DNA from: Acinetobacter brisouisimilis
Lineage (GTDB): Bacteria; Pseudomonadota; Gammaproteobacteria; Pseudomonadales; Moraxellaceae
NCBI RefSeq assembly: GCF_000368265.1
Contig: NZ_KB851218.1
Coordinates: 248,001 to 312,000 of the forward strand
Length of the DNA stretch: 64,000 nt
Reading direction: 5' to 3'
The notes below the pieces were generated by a model. The model had not been told where the DNA came from. It did not search any database and saw only the letters and a list, made by a program, of their open reading frames with translations. This document shows, piece after piece, positions 28,505 to 37,944 of this stretch; position 1 is the stretch's first letter, and every line of letters begins with the position of its first letter. The position numbers and the translations under genes are program-made.

Positions 28505-29824
28505 TTACAAACCAATCGACTCAAGCGTTTTGCCTTGGGTTTCCTCTCCAAGAATGAGAATTACCGCAGCAACAGCTAAAAGCACCACCGTAAACATCAT
28601 AAAGACATGATGAAAAGCTTCTGGTGCAACCATTAAATGCGTAACTACCATGGGTGCCACAATACCACCAATCCGTCCAATCGCTGCCGCCCAACCTGAA
28701 CCAAAGGCACGGATATTGGCTGGATATTGCTCTGGCGTATAAGTATATAAAACACCCCACGCCCCCAGATTAAAGAAGGACATTAAACAGCCCCACAGCA
28801 TAATTTCACTGGCGCTGCTGGCTTGACCAAAAAAGTATGCCGACACCGCACAAAATCCGATAAAACCTGCCAATGTCCCTTTACGACCCAGTTTTTCCAC
28901 CAGCCAAGATGCCGCAACATAGCCTGGAAGCTGTGCCAAAATCATAAACAGCACATATTCAAAAGATTTAACAATATCATAGCCCTGCTTCACCAACAGG
29001 CTCGGCAACCAGGTAAAAATTCCATAATAAGAAAATACTATGCCAAACCAGATCAGCCACAGCATGAGGGTTCTACGCACAAATGGTTTCTGCCATAACT
29101 GCTGAAAGGATACTTTTTGCTGATGTGCGACAGGCTGCACTTCAATCTCTTGAATAACCTCAACTCCTGCCTGCCGCTCCAGTTTCTGGATCAGCACATG
29201 CGCTTCTTCAATACGATTTCGGTTAATTAAATAAGGAACTGACTCAGGCACTTTGCTAAAAATTACCCAAACATAAAATAGGGGTAAACCACCAATTAAA
29301 AAGGCAATATGCCAACCAAAATGCGGAATCAGAAAATAAGAGATCAGGGCAGCAACCAACCAGCCTAGCCCCCAAAAACTTTCCAGCAATACAATAAAAC
29401 GCCCACGTACCTGTGCGGGCACATATTCACTGACCAAAGTCACAGCTACAGGCAACTGCCCACCCAAGCCCAATCCCACAATAAAACGACAGACCAGAAG
29501 CACCGTCAAATTTGGAGCAAACGCACATAATCCAGTCGCAATACTATAGATGACCAAGGTACTGGCAAAGGTATTCTTGCGTCCGAAACGATCAGCCAAT
29601 GCACCTGAAAACACCGCACCAATTGCCATACCGACAAAACCGATACTCACAATCCAGCCACTTTCTACAGGTGTCAAACTCCAGTCATGCACCAGCTTGG
29701 TCATAATAAATGCGATGATGCCAGTATCCATCGCATCGAACATCCAACCCAAACCAACCATCCACAACAGATTATAATGAAAGCGACCAATCGGTAAGCG
29801 CTGCACGCGGGATACAAGATCCAT
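28505..29824 (-). CDS. MFS transporter, sugar-porter/NiaP-like
   Basis: Twelve-helix inner-membrane transporter of 439 residues. The MFS signature GALADRFGRKN lies in the first half after helix 2. N-terminal MVGLGWMFDAMDTGIIAF with its acidic pair, and GLGLGGQLPVAVTLVSEYVP, resemble the aromatic-acid/niacin (NiaP) branch of the family. The C-terminal half repeats the pattern (EKLGRKGT). No metabolic gene is next to it, so the substrate is open. It follows the TRIC-like gene by 60 bases on the same strand. Confidence 0.8.
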   Translation of the reverse strand: MDLVSRVQRLPIGRFHYNLLWMVGLGWMFDAMDTGIIAFIMTKLVHDWSLTPVESGWIVSIGFVGMAIGAVFSGALADRFGRKNTFASTLVIYSIATGLCAFAPNLTVLLVCRFIVGLGLGGQLPVAVTLVSEYVPAQVRGRFIVLLESFWGLGWLVAALISYFLIPHFGWHIAFLIGGLPLFYVWVIFSKVPESVPYLINRNRIEEAHVLIQKLERQAGVEVIQEIEVQPVAHQQKVSFQQLWQKPFVRRTLMLWLIWFGIVFSYYGIFTWLPSLLVKQGYDIVKSFEYVLFMILAQLPGYVAASWLVEKLGRKGTLAGFIGFCAVSAYFFGQASSASEIMLWGCLMSFFNLGAWGVLYTYTPEQYPANIRAFGSGWAAAIGRIGGIVAPMVVTHLMVAPEAFHHVFMMFTVVLLAVAAVILILGEETQGKTLESIGL

Positions 29825-29884
29825 AAGCTGTTCTCAAATCAATAGGTTATTTAAAAGGCATTGAAAAGTGTTCTACACAATGTC

Positions 29885-30526
29885 TTATTCATCAATCGAT
29901 GATGCCGAATGTCCATCATCTTCTTTATAGATAAATTTCGGCATTTCCAGACCAAAATAAATCGCAATCACCCTTAGGGTAAAACCAAACAACAAGGTAA
30001 TAATGCTGGTGACTTCAAGTGTTAAATCAAGCATGCTGCACAACCAGTAACAGATGACAGCCACAAAGGAAATGCTGGCATAGAGTTCACGGCGAAATAC
30101 CAGTGGAATATCATTACACAAAATATCGCGCAAAATTCCGCCAGATACACCCGTCAATACGCCTGCCACCGCTGCCACCACAAAACCATGCCCCATTTTG
30201 ATAGCGACCTGACAACCAATAATGGTAAAAGCAATCAACCCCAAAGCATCGAGCAGCAAAAAGATAGAGCGTAAATGCTTCATCCATTTGGCAATAAAAA
30301 TTGTGACCAGCGCGGCAAAAGACGTTAGCATCAGATATTCAGGGTGTTTCACCCACCCCAGAGGATAATGCCCCAGCAAAACATCACGTACCGACCCACC
30401 GCCAAGTGCAGTGACACAGGCAATCAGAATCACACCGAACCAGTCCATGCTGCGTCGACCCGCAGACAAGGCACCTGTCATAGCTTCAGCGGTAATCGCC
30501 ACAATATAAATGACCGTTAACAGCAT
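29885..30526 (-). CDS. TRIC/YicG-like (UPF0126) membrane channel protein
   Basis: A 213-residue, seven-helix membrane protein made of two similar halves. Each has the family signature, GGGSVRDVLLGHYPL near residue 43 and SGGILRDILCNDIPLVF near 128. Prokaryotic members resemble trimeric intracellular cation channels, and some have been linked to amino-acid (glycine) or potassium movement; the ion here is unknown. It is followed by the MFS gene and preceded by ychJ, all on one strand. Confidence 0.82.
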   Translation of the reverse strand: MLLTVIYIVAITAEAMTGALSAGRRSMDWFGVILIACVTALGGGSVRDVLLGHYPLGWVKHPEYLMLTSFAALVTIFIAKWMKHLRSIFLLLDALGLIAFTIIGCQVAIKMGHGFVVAAVAGVLTGVSGGILRDILCNDIPLVFRRELYASISFVAVICYWLCSMLDLTLEVTSIITLLFGFTLRVIAIYFGLEMPKFIYKEDDGHSASSIDE

Positions 30527-30567
30527 TCCCTGAAACCTTTTTTAGGTAGCTCAAAACAAACATTATT

Positions 30568-31035
30568 CTAAAGAAAACTCGCACAACAATGTTTAAATTT
30601 TTTCCCAGAACCGCACAGGCAGGCTTGCTTCATACTGAATGTTTTTGGCAATGTCGGATCCAGAAAAAACCATTGATCGGCATGATATACAAAATAAGAT
30701 TTTTCTTGATGAATTTGATTTTCCTGACCATCAAAATAGTAAGCTTTAAATTCCACCATAGCGTGTGATTTATCCAGCTTAGGCACACTGTTTAGAATCT
30801 CCAGTTGCTGCCATTGATTATGTCTGCTCCATGCCTCTAGCGCAGCATGGTCTAATTGCTCCTGCTGCCCTAAAGCTGTTGTTTTGACAATATAATCAAT
30901 CTCATGTTTAGTAAATGCGCTATAACGCGAACGCATGAGCTGTTCAGCACTTTGCGCGCTGGCTATGCCTTGATGTAAAGGTTGACAGCATGTAGCGTAT
31001 TGCCCATGACCACATGGGCAGGTTTGTTCATTCAT
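30568..31035 (-). CDS. ychJ: YchJ-family protein with two SEC-C zinc motifs
   Basis: A 155-residue cytoplasmic protein. An N-terminal zinc motif CPCGHGQYATCCQPLH and a C-terminal SEC-C motif CLCGSGKKFKHCC flank the NTF2-like YchJ middle domain (AEQLMRSRYSAFTKHEIDYI). SEC-C motifs bind zinc and often mediate contact with ribosomes or SecB; the function of YchJ is not known. Its start codon follows directly on the T run of a hairpin that separates it from the TerC gene. Confidence 0.85.
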   Translation of the reverse strand: MNEQTCPCGHGQYATCCQPLHQGIASAQSAEQLMRSRYSAFTKHEIDYIVKTTALGQQEQLDHAALEAWSRHNQWQQLEILNSVPKLDKSHAMVEFKAYYFDGQENQIHQEKSYFVYHADQWFFLDPTLPKTFSMKQACLCGSGKKFKHCCASFL

Positions 31036-31060
31036 AAAAAAGCCCTATTTAAAGGGCTAT
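31036..31060 (-). terminator. Hairpin between the TerC gene and ychJ
   Basis: On the minus strand AGCCCT / AGGGCT arms around a six-base AT loop are followed by six T and, at once, by the ychJ ATG. The AGGG that could serve as the ychJ ribosome site lies in the hairpin. It can act as the terminator of the TerC gene and may limit ychJ expression. Confidence 0.65.
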
Positions 31061-31076
31061 TTTAGCAAAACCAGAC

Positions 31077-32663
31077 TTAGGATGTTTGTTCAGGTTTTTC
31101 TTTGGGTACAATATGGACTTTCTCAATTTTATGCCCATCCATGGTGACAATTTCGAAGCGATAATCATCAACTTCAACCACATCACCACTTTCGGGTAAG
31201 CGTCCCAAATGCAACAATAAATATCCTGACAGTGTTGAATATTCTTCACTTTCATCAACCAAGTCACGTCCGAGCAACAAAGAAATATGACGAATGTCGG
31301 TTGAACCATCAATCATGAGTGAACCATCTTCCAGACTTTCTGCAACTGTCTGCATTTCATCTTCATCAGGGAACTCCCCTGCAATGGCTTCTAAGATATC
31401 AATCGGTGTAACAATCCCTTCGATTGAACCATACTCATTTAACACGATTGCCATTTGTAAGGGTGCCTGACGTAGCTGCTCCATAACCATGAGTACCTGA
31501 GCATTTTCATGCACAATCATCGGTTCACGCAGATGTCCCGTAAAGTTCAGCTTACCTGTTTCGATATACTCATTCAGGATTTTATGTGTCAGGGCAATTC
31601 CCGCCAGATTATCCAGTTCACCATGTGCAAATATCAAACGTGAATGGGTCATTTGCGTCATATGTTCGCGAATCTGCTCAGGATGATCATCAAGATCAAT
31701 CCATTCCAGCTCAGGTCGTGGCGTCATAACCGATTTGACAGGGCGTTCTGATAAGCCCAAAACACCTTGCACCATCACACTGTGATATGCGCTATTTGCA
31801 CCATCAAACATTTCTTCAGCAAAGGCATGCGTTGCCAAAACATCGTTCTCAGATACAGTTTCATTGCTGGTATTGCTTGGTCGACCACCCAGCATGCGCA
31901 TGACTGCCGAAGCAGTCCGATAACGCAAATCAGTTGTAGTGATTGTACGTGCCTGATTACGACGAGTAACCTGATTAATCGCTTCAATCAAGACCGAGAA
32001 GCCAATCGCTGCATACAGGTAACCTTTTGGAATATGGAAATTGAAGCCTTCCACCACCAAAGAGAAACCAATCATCATCAAAAAGCCAAGACATAAAATC
32101 ACGACCGTTGGATGTTTGTTGACAAAATCCATCAGCGGTTTGGATGCCCAAAGCATAATGCCGACAGCGATGACCACGGCAATCATCATCACAGGCAGAT
32201 GTTTCACCATCCCGACAGCAGTAATCACACTGTCGAGCGAAAACACAGCATCGAGGACTACAATTTGGGCAATCACCACCCAAAAAGCCGCATGGACTGG
32301 GTTTTCATCTTTTAAATGCAGGTTACCTTCAATACGTTCGTGCAGCTCCATGGTGCCTTTAAATAACAGGAATACGCCACCGAACAGTAAAATCAGATTA
32401 TGCCCAGAAAAAGGATGTCCCAAAATATGAAATAAAGGCTGATCTAAAGTGACAATCCATGCTATGGATGCCAATAAAACCATACGCATACACAATGCCA
32501 GCAATAAGCCAACGACACGTGCTTTACCTCGTTGCTCTAATGGCAACTTTTCTGACAAAACGGCAATAAACACCAAGTTATCGATCCCGAGAACCACCTC
32601 AAGAATCACCAGTGTTGCCAAGCCTACCCATGCTGAGGGATCAGACATCCATTCGAAAATCAT
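31077..32663 (-). CDS. TerC-type membrane protein with CBS pair and CorC/HlyC domain
   Basis: A 528-residue fusion of three parts. The N-terminal TerC domain has seven helices with conserved acidic metal-site residues ([31 protein letters not shown]). It is followed by a CBS pair (about 300-425, [27 protein letters not shown]) and a C-terminal transporter-associated CorC/HlyC domain ([11 protein letters not shown]). E. coli YegH and YoaE have this layout. TerC proteins are tied to manganese and tellurite handling; the ligand of the CBS pair is unknown. The start has GGGGAG upstream. I found no manganese riboswitch in its leader. Confidence 0.88.
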   Translation of the reverse strand: MIFEWMSDPSAWVGLATLVILEVVLGIDNLVFIAVLSEKLPLEQRGKARVVGLLLALCMRMVLLASIAWIVTLDQPLFHILGHPFSGHNLILLFGGVFLLFKGTMELHERIEGNLHLKDENPVHAAFWVVIAQIVVLDAVFSLDSVITAVGMVKHLPVMMIAVVIAVGIMLWASKPLMDFVNKHPTVVILCLGFLMMIGFSLVVEGFNFHIPKGYLYAAIGFSVLIEAINQVTRRNQARTITTTDLRYRTASAVMRMLGGRPSNTSNETVSENDVLATHAFAEEMFDGANSAYHSVMVQGVLGLSERPVKSVMTPRPELEWIDLDDHPEQIREHMTQMTHSRLIFAHGELDNLAGIALTHKILNEYIETGKLNFTGHLREPMIVHENAQVLMVMEQLRQAPLQMAIVLNEYGSIEGIVTPIDILEAIAGEFPDEDEMQTVAESLEDGSLMIDGSTDIRHISLLLGRDLVDESEEYSTLSGYLLLHLGRLPESGDVVEVDDYRFEIVTMDGHKIEKVHIVPKEKPEQTS

Positions 32664-33045
32664 TGATCACACTCCCCGAGGAAAGCTTTAACTGGAAACT
32701 GAACTTGCGTCAAAAAGAAAGAATGAACTGAAATGTAGTTCAAAATTTGAGTTGTTGAAAAATCGTGCGAGCGCCTACAACCACTACTCATGTTGATCTA
32801 TATGTTGTGAATCGAATTTTCAGTATAGGCAAGATTTTTTAGAAATTCACCATTTTTATCCTCTTTTCATGAGAGTTTTTCAAAAAATCGAGCTTTTTCG
32901 AGACAGTTCTTTCAAGCTGATTCAAGACCATCATACTGATGATAAGGTTTACAAAATACGCTAGGAATACAATCACTTTCGCATCAAATTGTCATATTTC
33001 TTGCTTAATCTAAAACAAGAAAACATGATAAGGTGAGAATAAAAG
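32664..33045. other. Divergent intergenic region, TerC gene / LOG gene
   Basis: About 380 AT-rich bases between two divergent genes. I see no gene, tRNA or conserved RNA structure. Promoters for both flanking genes must lie here. Confidence 0.6.
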
Positions 33046-33657
33046 ATGAATAGTGTTGTAAATATGAATAAAGATCACAAAGTAAAAACGATGCAAGCAC
33101 TGATTGCATTATATTGTGGCTCCCGTGTAGGTAATAAAGCAGTTTATTTAGAAAGTGCAATTCAATTGGCGCAAGGTTTAGCCGAACATGGATTTGGAAT
33201 TGTTTATGGTGGTGCAAGTATTGGTTTGATGGGTCAGGTCGCAGATACTGTACTTGAACATGGTGGCGAAGTTGTGGGAGTCATTCCTGAATTTATGCTG
33301 GACTATGAAATCGCCAATGAACGCCTCACAGAGTTGCATATTGTAAAAAGTATGCATGAACGTAAAGCTATGATGGCTGAACGCGCCAGTGCCTTTATTG
33401 CCCTGCCAGGCGGCTTAGGTACATTTGAAGAAATTCTGGAAATTGCCACTTGGGGACAGTTGGATCAGCATCAAAAACCCATGATCCTTTATAACGTCAA
33501 CGGTTTTTATAACGCGTTAATTGCCCAACTTGACCATGCAGTTGCAGAAGGTTTTCTTCCACCACAACACCGTGCCAAACTGATTATTTGCCAGAATATT
33601 TCTGAAATTTACACTGCCATTAATAATCTCAAAACACCTGCAAGTTTTGTGATTTAA
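33046..33657 (+). CDS. LOG-family nucleoside 5'-monophosphate phosphoribohydrolase
   Basis: A Rossmann-fold enzyme of 203 residues in the LOG/TIGR00730 family, which release the base from adenosine (or cytokinin) 5'-monophosphate. The catalytic signature PGGLGTFEE and the nucleotide loop YGGASIGLMG are intact. An alternative start at 33091 is closer to shorter family members, but GGTGAG sits well before 33046. The physiological role in bacteria is probably nucleotide salvage or clean-up. Confidence 0.85.
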   Translation: MNSVVNMNKDHKVKTMQALIALYCGSRVGNKAVYLESAIQLAQGLAEHGFGIVYGGASIGLMGQVADTVLEHGGEVVGVIPEFMLDYEIANERLTELHIVKSMHERKAMMAERASAFIALPGGLGTFEEILEIATWGQLDQHQKPMILYNVNGFYNALIAQLDHAVAEGFLPPQHRAKLIICQNISEIYTAINNLKTPASFVI

Positions 33658-33671
33658 AATCATGCTTAATC

Positions 33672-33698
33672 AAGCCACCTTTAATGAGTGGCTTTTTT
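33672..33698 (+). terminator. Intrinsic terminator of the LOG gene
   Basis: AAGCCAC / GTGGCTT arms around an AT-rich loop, followed by six T. The -35 box of the next gene begins at its end. Confidence 0.8.
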
Positions 33699-33725
33699 GT
33701 ATAAAAAACATCCTTACTTTATAAT
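33697..33725 (+). promoter_or_regulatory. Promoter of the RloC-like gene
   Basis: TTGTAT (33697-33702), 17 bases, then a perfect TATAAT (33720-33725). Transcription would start near 33732, about 25 bases before the ATG. This gives the gene its own unit, separate from the LOG gene. Confidence 0.6.
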
Positions 33726-33756
33726 CAGTAAAAATTAACTACATAAGAGTAGAATA

Positions 33757-36192
33757 ATGCAAAAAATTAAAAATATAAAAGAAATTCAAAACTTTGGGAT
33801 TTTTAAAAATTTTAATTGGGATTCAAATCTAAGTTATCAACATAAAAACAACACTGAAATTTACAACTTTAAAGATATCAATATCTTTTACGGACGTAAC
33901 TATTCAGGAAAAACTAGCCTTTCGAAAATCATTCGATCTTTAGAGAAACAGGCTTTACCTGAAAAATATGAAAATCCCGATTTTAAAATTGAGTTAAATG
34001 ATGAAAGTCTAATTACCCAATCTACTCTCTCTAACTTCGGACATCCAATTCATGTTTATAATTCTGATTTTTTGAAAGAAAATCTAAAATTTCTTCATAA
34101 TGAAAATGAAAATATTGAATCTTTTTCAGTAGCTTTAGGTGATGAGAATCAGCCAATTTTAGATCGTATTCAAGAATTAAAGCATGAACTTGGAACAAAT
34201 GAAGAAAATACTAAAACTGGTACTTTTCTAGATATTCAAAATAAGGCAAATGAGCTAAAAAACGCTACAATAGAACATGGAACTAAAAAGCGTGAACTCG
34301 ACAAACTACTAACTGATAAGGCAACAAAAAATTCTGACTCTATAAAGAACCAATACTCTATATTTGGTGAGATTAATTACACTATCACTAAGCTCAATCA
34401 GGATATAGCCTCAGTTCAAGATAGTACCTTTAACGCATTAACTGATGATCAAATAGTAGAAAACAGAACCATAATAACTCAAAAAGAATTAGATAATCCC
34501 CCCGAAGTTTCAACCTATACTTTAAATTTTACTTCACTTATTCAATCTACAACTGAAATCTTAAAAACAATAGTTGGTGGCTCTAAAAAGATTGGAGAAT
34601 TAGTGAATAATAATGCTTTAAATATATGGGTACAAACGGGTCATCAACTACATAGTGATCGAACTACTTGTGCATTTTGTAATAATGAAATATCAGAGAA
34701 CAGACGAGAAGAATTAAGAAATCATTTTGACCTAGAAACTCAAAATCTTCGAAATCGTATTTCAAAGGGCATTGAACATTTAACTGGTTTATTAAATGGT
34801 GAAAATTTTAAAATCAGCTTTGATGTTAATCATTATTATCAACAATATCACACCAATCTTTTTCAACTTAATATAGATCTACAAGCAGCCCTAGATAAGC
34901 AAAAATCATCCATTGAACAACTTAAGATTTTATTAGAACAAAAAAATGGAAAGCTATTTACTGAGCTAGAAGTGGAATATCCTGATGATCATTCAGACGA
35001 AATTAAAGCTGTCCTCAATAAAATTTCTCAAATTAGACTGGATTGTATTCAACTTAACAGCGAACTAACTACCAAACAAAAAGAGGCTAAGAATGAACTA
35101 CGCCTCAATCATGTTTATCAATTTATACAAAACATTAATTACACCAAATTAAAAGCAGATATAGACACAGCTTTTCAAGCAATTGAGCCTTTAGAGCATC
35201 AGCTCGAAGCACTAAATACTAGAAAGAGTTTGATTGAAAGCCAAATTAAAGAAGAAGAAGCTAAATTAAAATCTGAGGACGAAGCTTGTAAACGCATTAA
35301 TGCAATTTTACAGCATGATTTTGGACATCAATGTCTAAGCCTTGAAGCGATAGAAACAGATTCCATAAATGGAAAATCATTTAAATTTGAAATTCAAAGA
35401 AATCAAAATGGAAACAAAATAAAAGCTCATAACTTAAGTGAAGGTGAACAAAGCTTGATTGCCTTCTGCTATTTCTTAGCAAAAATTCAAGATGATTTGG
35501 ATCAAAATAAAGAACCTATTCTTTGGATTGATGATCCGATTTCTAGTCTTGATAACAATCATATTTTCTTTATTTTTTCACTAATTGAGGACAAAATAGT
35601 ATCTAATCAGAAATTTGGTCAACTATTTATATCAACACATAATTTAGAGTTTTTAAAATACCTAAAACGACTCAATGGTAGAAAATGGGGAGATATACAA
35701 TTTTTTATAATTAAAAGAAATTTTAACTCGTCCTCTATCTTCCAAATGCCAAACTATATGAAAAACTATTTTTCAGAACTTAACTTTCTATTTCAACAAC
35801 TATATCTTTGTGCAAATGAAGAAAATATTAGCGACCAAAACTACAATCTCTTTTACAACTTTCCCAATAATGCGAGAAAATTTTTGGAGTTATATTCTAA
35901 CTTTCATTATCCTGATGGATTTTCCAACACTGATACCGAAAAGCTCAAATCCCTTTGGGGTGAACATCTAGCATTTACACTTACAGATAGGATTAATAAT
36001 GAATACTCCCACTTATCTGGAATATTTGAAAGATCATTTACCCCATTAGAACAACCTGAAATGTATAAAGCCTCTTTTGCTATTCTCAAAAAAATTGTTG
36101 AATTAAACCCAAAGCAATACGAAGGATTCTTAAAAAGCATTGGGATCAACTCCACTACTCTAGACCCACTCTATATAAAACTGACTACATAA
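33757..36192 (+). CDS. RloC/PrrC-like AAA ATPase, candidate anticodon nuclease
   Basis: An 811-residue ABC/SMC-type ATPase (AAA_13 class). Walker A is GRNYSGKTS (46-54), the ABC signature NLSEGEQ (559-565), Walker B ILWIDDPISSLD (588-599) and the switch His H628 (STHN). Coiled-coil arms lie between, with a CxxC at C305/C308 (CAFC) in the place of the RloC zinc hook. The C-terminal part has R707, E711 and a downstream H752 (NEYSH), arranged like the R-x3-E...H nuclease triad of PrrC/RloC. Length and layout fit RloC, which cuts tRNA at the wobble base in phage defence. The sequence is much richer in A/T than its neighbours, so it is probably acquired. Other AAA_13 ATPases without nuclease activity remain possible. 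Confidence 0.72.
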   Translation: MQKIKNIKEIQNFGIFKNFNWDSNLSYQHKNNTEIYNFKDINIFYGRNYSGKTSLSKIIRSLEKQALPEKYENPDFKIELNDESLITQSTLSNFGHPIHVYNSDFLKENLKFLHNENENIESFSVALGDENQPILDRIQELKHELGTNEENTKTGTFLDIQNKANELKNATIEHGTKKRELDKLLTDKATKNSDSIKNQYSIFGEINYTITKLNQDIASVQDSTFNALTDDQIVENRTIITQKELDNPPEVSTYTLNFTSLIQSTTEILKTIVGGSKKIGELVNNNALNIWVQTGHQLHSDRTTCAFCNNEISENRREELRNHFDLETQNLRNRISKGIEHLTGLLNGENFKISFDVNHYYQQYHTNLFQLNIDLQAALDKQKSSIEQLKILLEQKNGKLFTELEVEYPDDHSDEIKAVLNKISQIRLDCIQLNSELTTKQKEAKNELRLNHVYQFIQNINYTKLKADIDTAFQAIEPLEHQLEALNTRKSLIESQIKEEEAKLKSEDEACKRINAILQHDFGHQCLSLEAIETDSINGKSFKFEIQRNQNGNKIKAHNLSEGEQSLIAFCYFLAKIQDDLDQNKEPILWIDDPISSLDNNHIFFIFSLIEDKIVSNQKFGQLFISTHNLEFLKYLKRLNGRKWGDIQFFIIKRNFNSSSIFQMPNYMKNYFSELNFLFQQLYLCANEENISDQNYNLFYNFPNNARKFLELYSNFHYPDGFSNTDTEKLKSLWGEHLAFTLTDRINNEYSHLSGIFERSFTPLEQPEMYKASFAILKKIVELNPKQYEGFLKSIGINSTTLDPLYIKLTT

Positions 36193-36193
36193 A

Positions 36194-36215
36194 AAAGGAC
36201 GCTTACGCGTCCTTT
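36194..36215. terminator. Terminator between the RloC-like gene and guaA
   Basis: AAAGGACGC / GCGTCCTTT arms around TTAC, with A/T runs on both sides, between two convergent genes. Confidence 0.8.
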
Positions 36216-36237
36216 CTCCTAGCAACTATGTGGAAAA

Positions 36238-37806
36238 TTATTCCCATTCAATAGTTGCAGGTGGTTTAGATGACACGTCATACACAACACGTGATACATC
36301 TTTAATTTCATTCATAATACGCGTTGAGATTTTATCAACCAACTCATACGGCAAGTGAGCAAAACGCGCTGTCATGAAATCAACTGTTTCAACAGCACGA
36401 AGTGCAATCACCCATGCATAACGACGACCATCACCAACCACACCAACAGATTTTACAGGTTGGAACACGGCAAATGCTTGAGCAGTTTTGTCGTACCAGC
36501 CACTGTCGCGAAGTTCTTGCATGAAAATATCATCGGCAAGGCGAAGAATATCAGCATATTCTTTCTTCACTTCACCTAAAATACGCACACCCAAACCTGG
36601 ACCTGGGAATGGATGACGGTAAATCATGCTATGTGGCAAGCCTAAAGTTGTACCCAGTTTACGCACTTCGTCTTTAAACAAGTCACGTAATGGCTCAACC
36701 AAGTCAAAAGCTAAATCTTCTGGTAAGCCGCCCACGTTGTGGTGTGATTTAATCACATGTGCTTTGCCTTGTTTGCTTGCAGCAGATTCAATCACGTCTG
36801 GGTAAATTGTACCTTGTGCCAAGAATTTCACACCATCGAGTCTACGTGCTTCTTCGGCAAAAACTTCAATGAACTCGCGACCAATGATTTTACGTTTTTT
36901 CTCAGGATCAACTTCACCCGCCAAAGCCGTCAAGAAGCGCTCTTCTGCATCGGCACGGATGACACGAATTCCCATGTTGTCTGCAAACATTTGCATGACT
37001 TGTTCACCTTCGTTTAAACGAAGCAAGCCATTGTCTACAAATACGCAAGTTAACTGATCACCAATGGCTTTATGTAAAAGTGCAGCCACAACAGATGAAT
37101 CCACACCACCTGACAAACCAAGAAGAACCTTTTCATCACCGATTTGTGCGCGAAGCTGTTCTACACGCAAGTCAATGATATGTTCTGGTGTCCAAAGACC
37201 ACGGCAACCACAGATTTTATGCACAAAGTTAGCGAGAAGTTCTGCACCTTTTGCAGTATGTGTGACTTCTGGGTGGAACTGTACACCGTAGAAGCGACGG
37301 TTTTCATCGCTCACCGCAGCAAATGGACAGCTTGGTGTGCTTGCAGTTACCACAAAACCTTCTGGAATCTGGCTGACTTTATCGCCATGACTCATCCAAA
37401 CATGAAGTTGGTTTTCTTTGTCTTGTAATTTACCAATCAGTTGGTCACGTACCAAAATATCGACTTCGGCATAACCAAATTCATGCACAGTACCTGGTTC
37501 AACTTTACCACCAAGCTGCTCAGACATGGTTTGTAAACCATAGCAGATACCAAGAACAGGTACGCCAAGTTCGAACACAACTTGCGGTGCACGTGGACTA
37601 CCTTCTTCATGCACACTTTCAGGACCACCTGACAAGATAATGCCGTTTGGTTTAAATGCACGAATGTCTTCCTCAGACATATCAAACGCATACATTTCAG
37701 AATATACGCCTGCTTCACGTACACGACGTGCAATCAATTGGCTATATTGCGAACCGAAATCCAGAATCAGGATACGATCTTCAGTAATTTGGGTATTGGT
37801 AGTCAT
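36238..37806 (-). CDS. guaA: GMP synthase (glutamine-hydrolysing)
   Basis: Makes GMP from XMP, glutamine and ATP. The ATG at 37806 ([13 protein letters not shown]) gives 522 residues; three codons further upstream are open but unlikely. The class-I amidotransferase domain has C88 (LGICYGLQ) and the His-Glu pair in HPEVTHT. The ATP-pyrophosphatase domain has LSGGVDSSV, and the dimer domain ends in PPATIEWE. guaB, the preceding step of the pathway, is also in this window at 56.8 kb. The 3' end of guaA is a known attachment site for genomic islands, and the RloC-like gene lies directly beyond it. Confidence 0.97.
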   Translation of the reverse strand: MTTNTQITEDRILILDFGSQYSQLIARRVREAGVYSEMYAFDMSEEDIRAFKPNGIILSGGPESVHEEGSPRAPQVVFELGVPVLGICYGLQTMSEQLGGKVEPGTVHEFGYAEVDILVRDQLIGKLQDKENQLHVWMSHGDKVSQIPEGFVVTASTPSCPFAAVSDENRRFYGVQFHPEVTHTAKGAELLANFVHKICGCRGLWTPEHIIDLRVEQLRAQIGDEKVLLGLSGGVDSSVVAALLHKAIGDQLTCVFVDNGLLRLNEGEQVMQMFADNMGIRVIRADAEERFLTALAGEVDPEKKRKIIGREFIEVFAEEARRLDGVKFLAQGTIYPDVIESAASKQGKAHVIKSHHNVGGLPEDLAFDLVEPLRDLFKDEVRKLGTTLGLPHSMIYRHPFPGPGLGVRILGEVKKEYADILRLADDIFMQELRDSGWYDKTAQAFAVFQPVKSVGVVGDGRRYAWVIALRAVETVDFMTARFAHLPYELVDKISTRIMNEIKDVSRVVYDVSSKPPATIEWE

Positions 37807-37902
37807 GAGAAACAACTATAGATAGCTAAAGAAGATAGGCGCGTTATTCTAGCAGTTTTTCTGTATGAAGCACATTGTCTAATATGTTTATTCATTAAGC
37901 AT

Positions 37903-37932
37903 AAAAAAAAGCCCCTGACGGAGCTTTTTTTA
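37903..37932 (-). terminator. Intrinsic terminator after actP
   Basis: On the minus strand AGCTCC / GGGGCT arms (one G-U pair) around GTCA, followed by eight T. It ends the yjcH-actP transcript. Confidence 0.8.
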
Positions 37933-37944
37933 TCGATTCAAAGA

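Noticed and set aside
32664..32760. A second manganese riboswitch in front of the TerC gene
   Set aside because: GGGGAG occurs there, but only as the ribosome site next to the start; the AAGACC-type 3' block and the intervening stems are missing.
33658..33756. An att repeat of the guaA 3' end flanking the RloC-like gene
   Set aside because: I searched this side for a copy of the guaA terminal bases (TTATTCCCATT on the plus strand) and found none.
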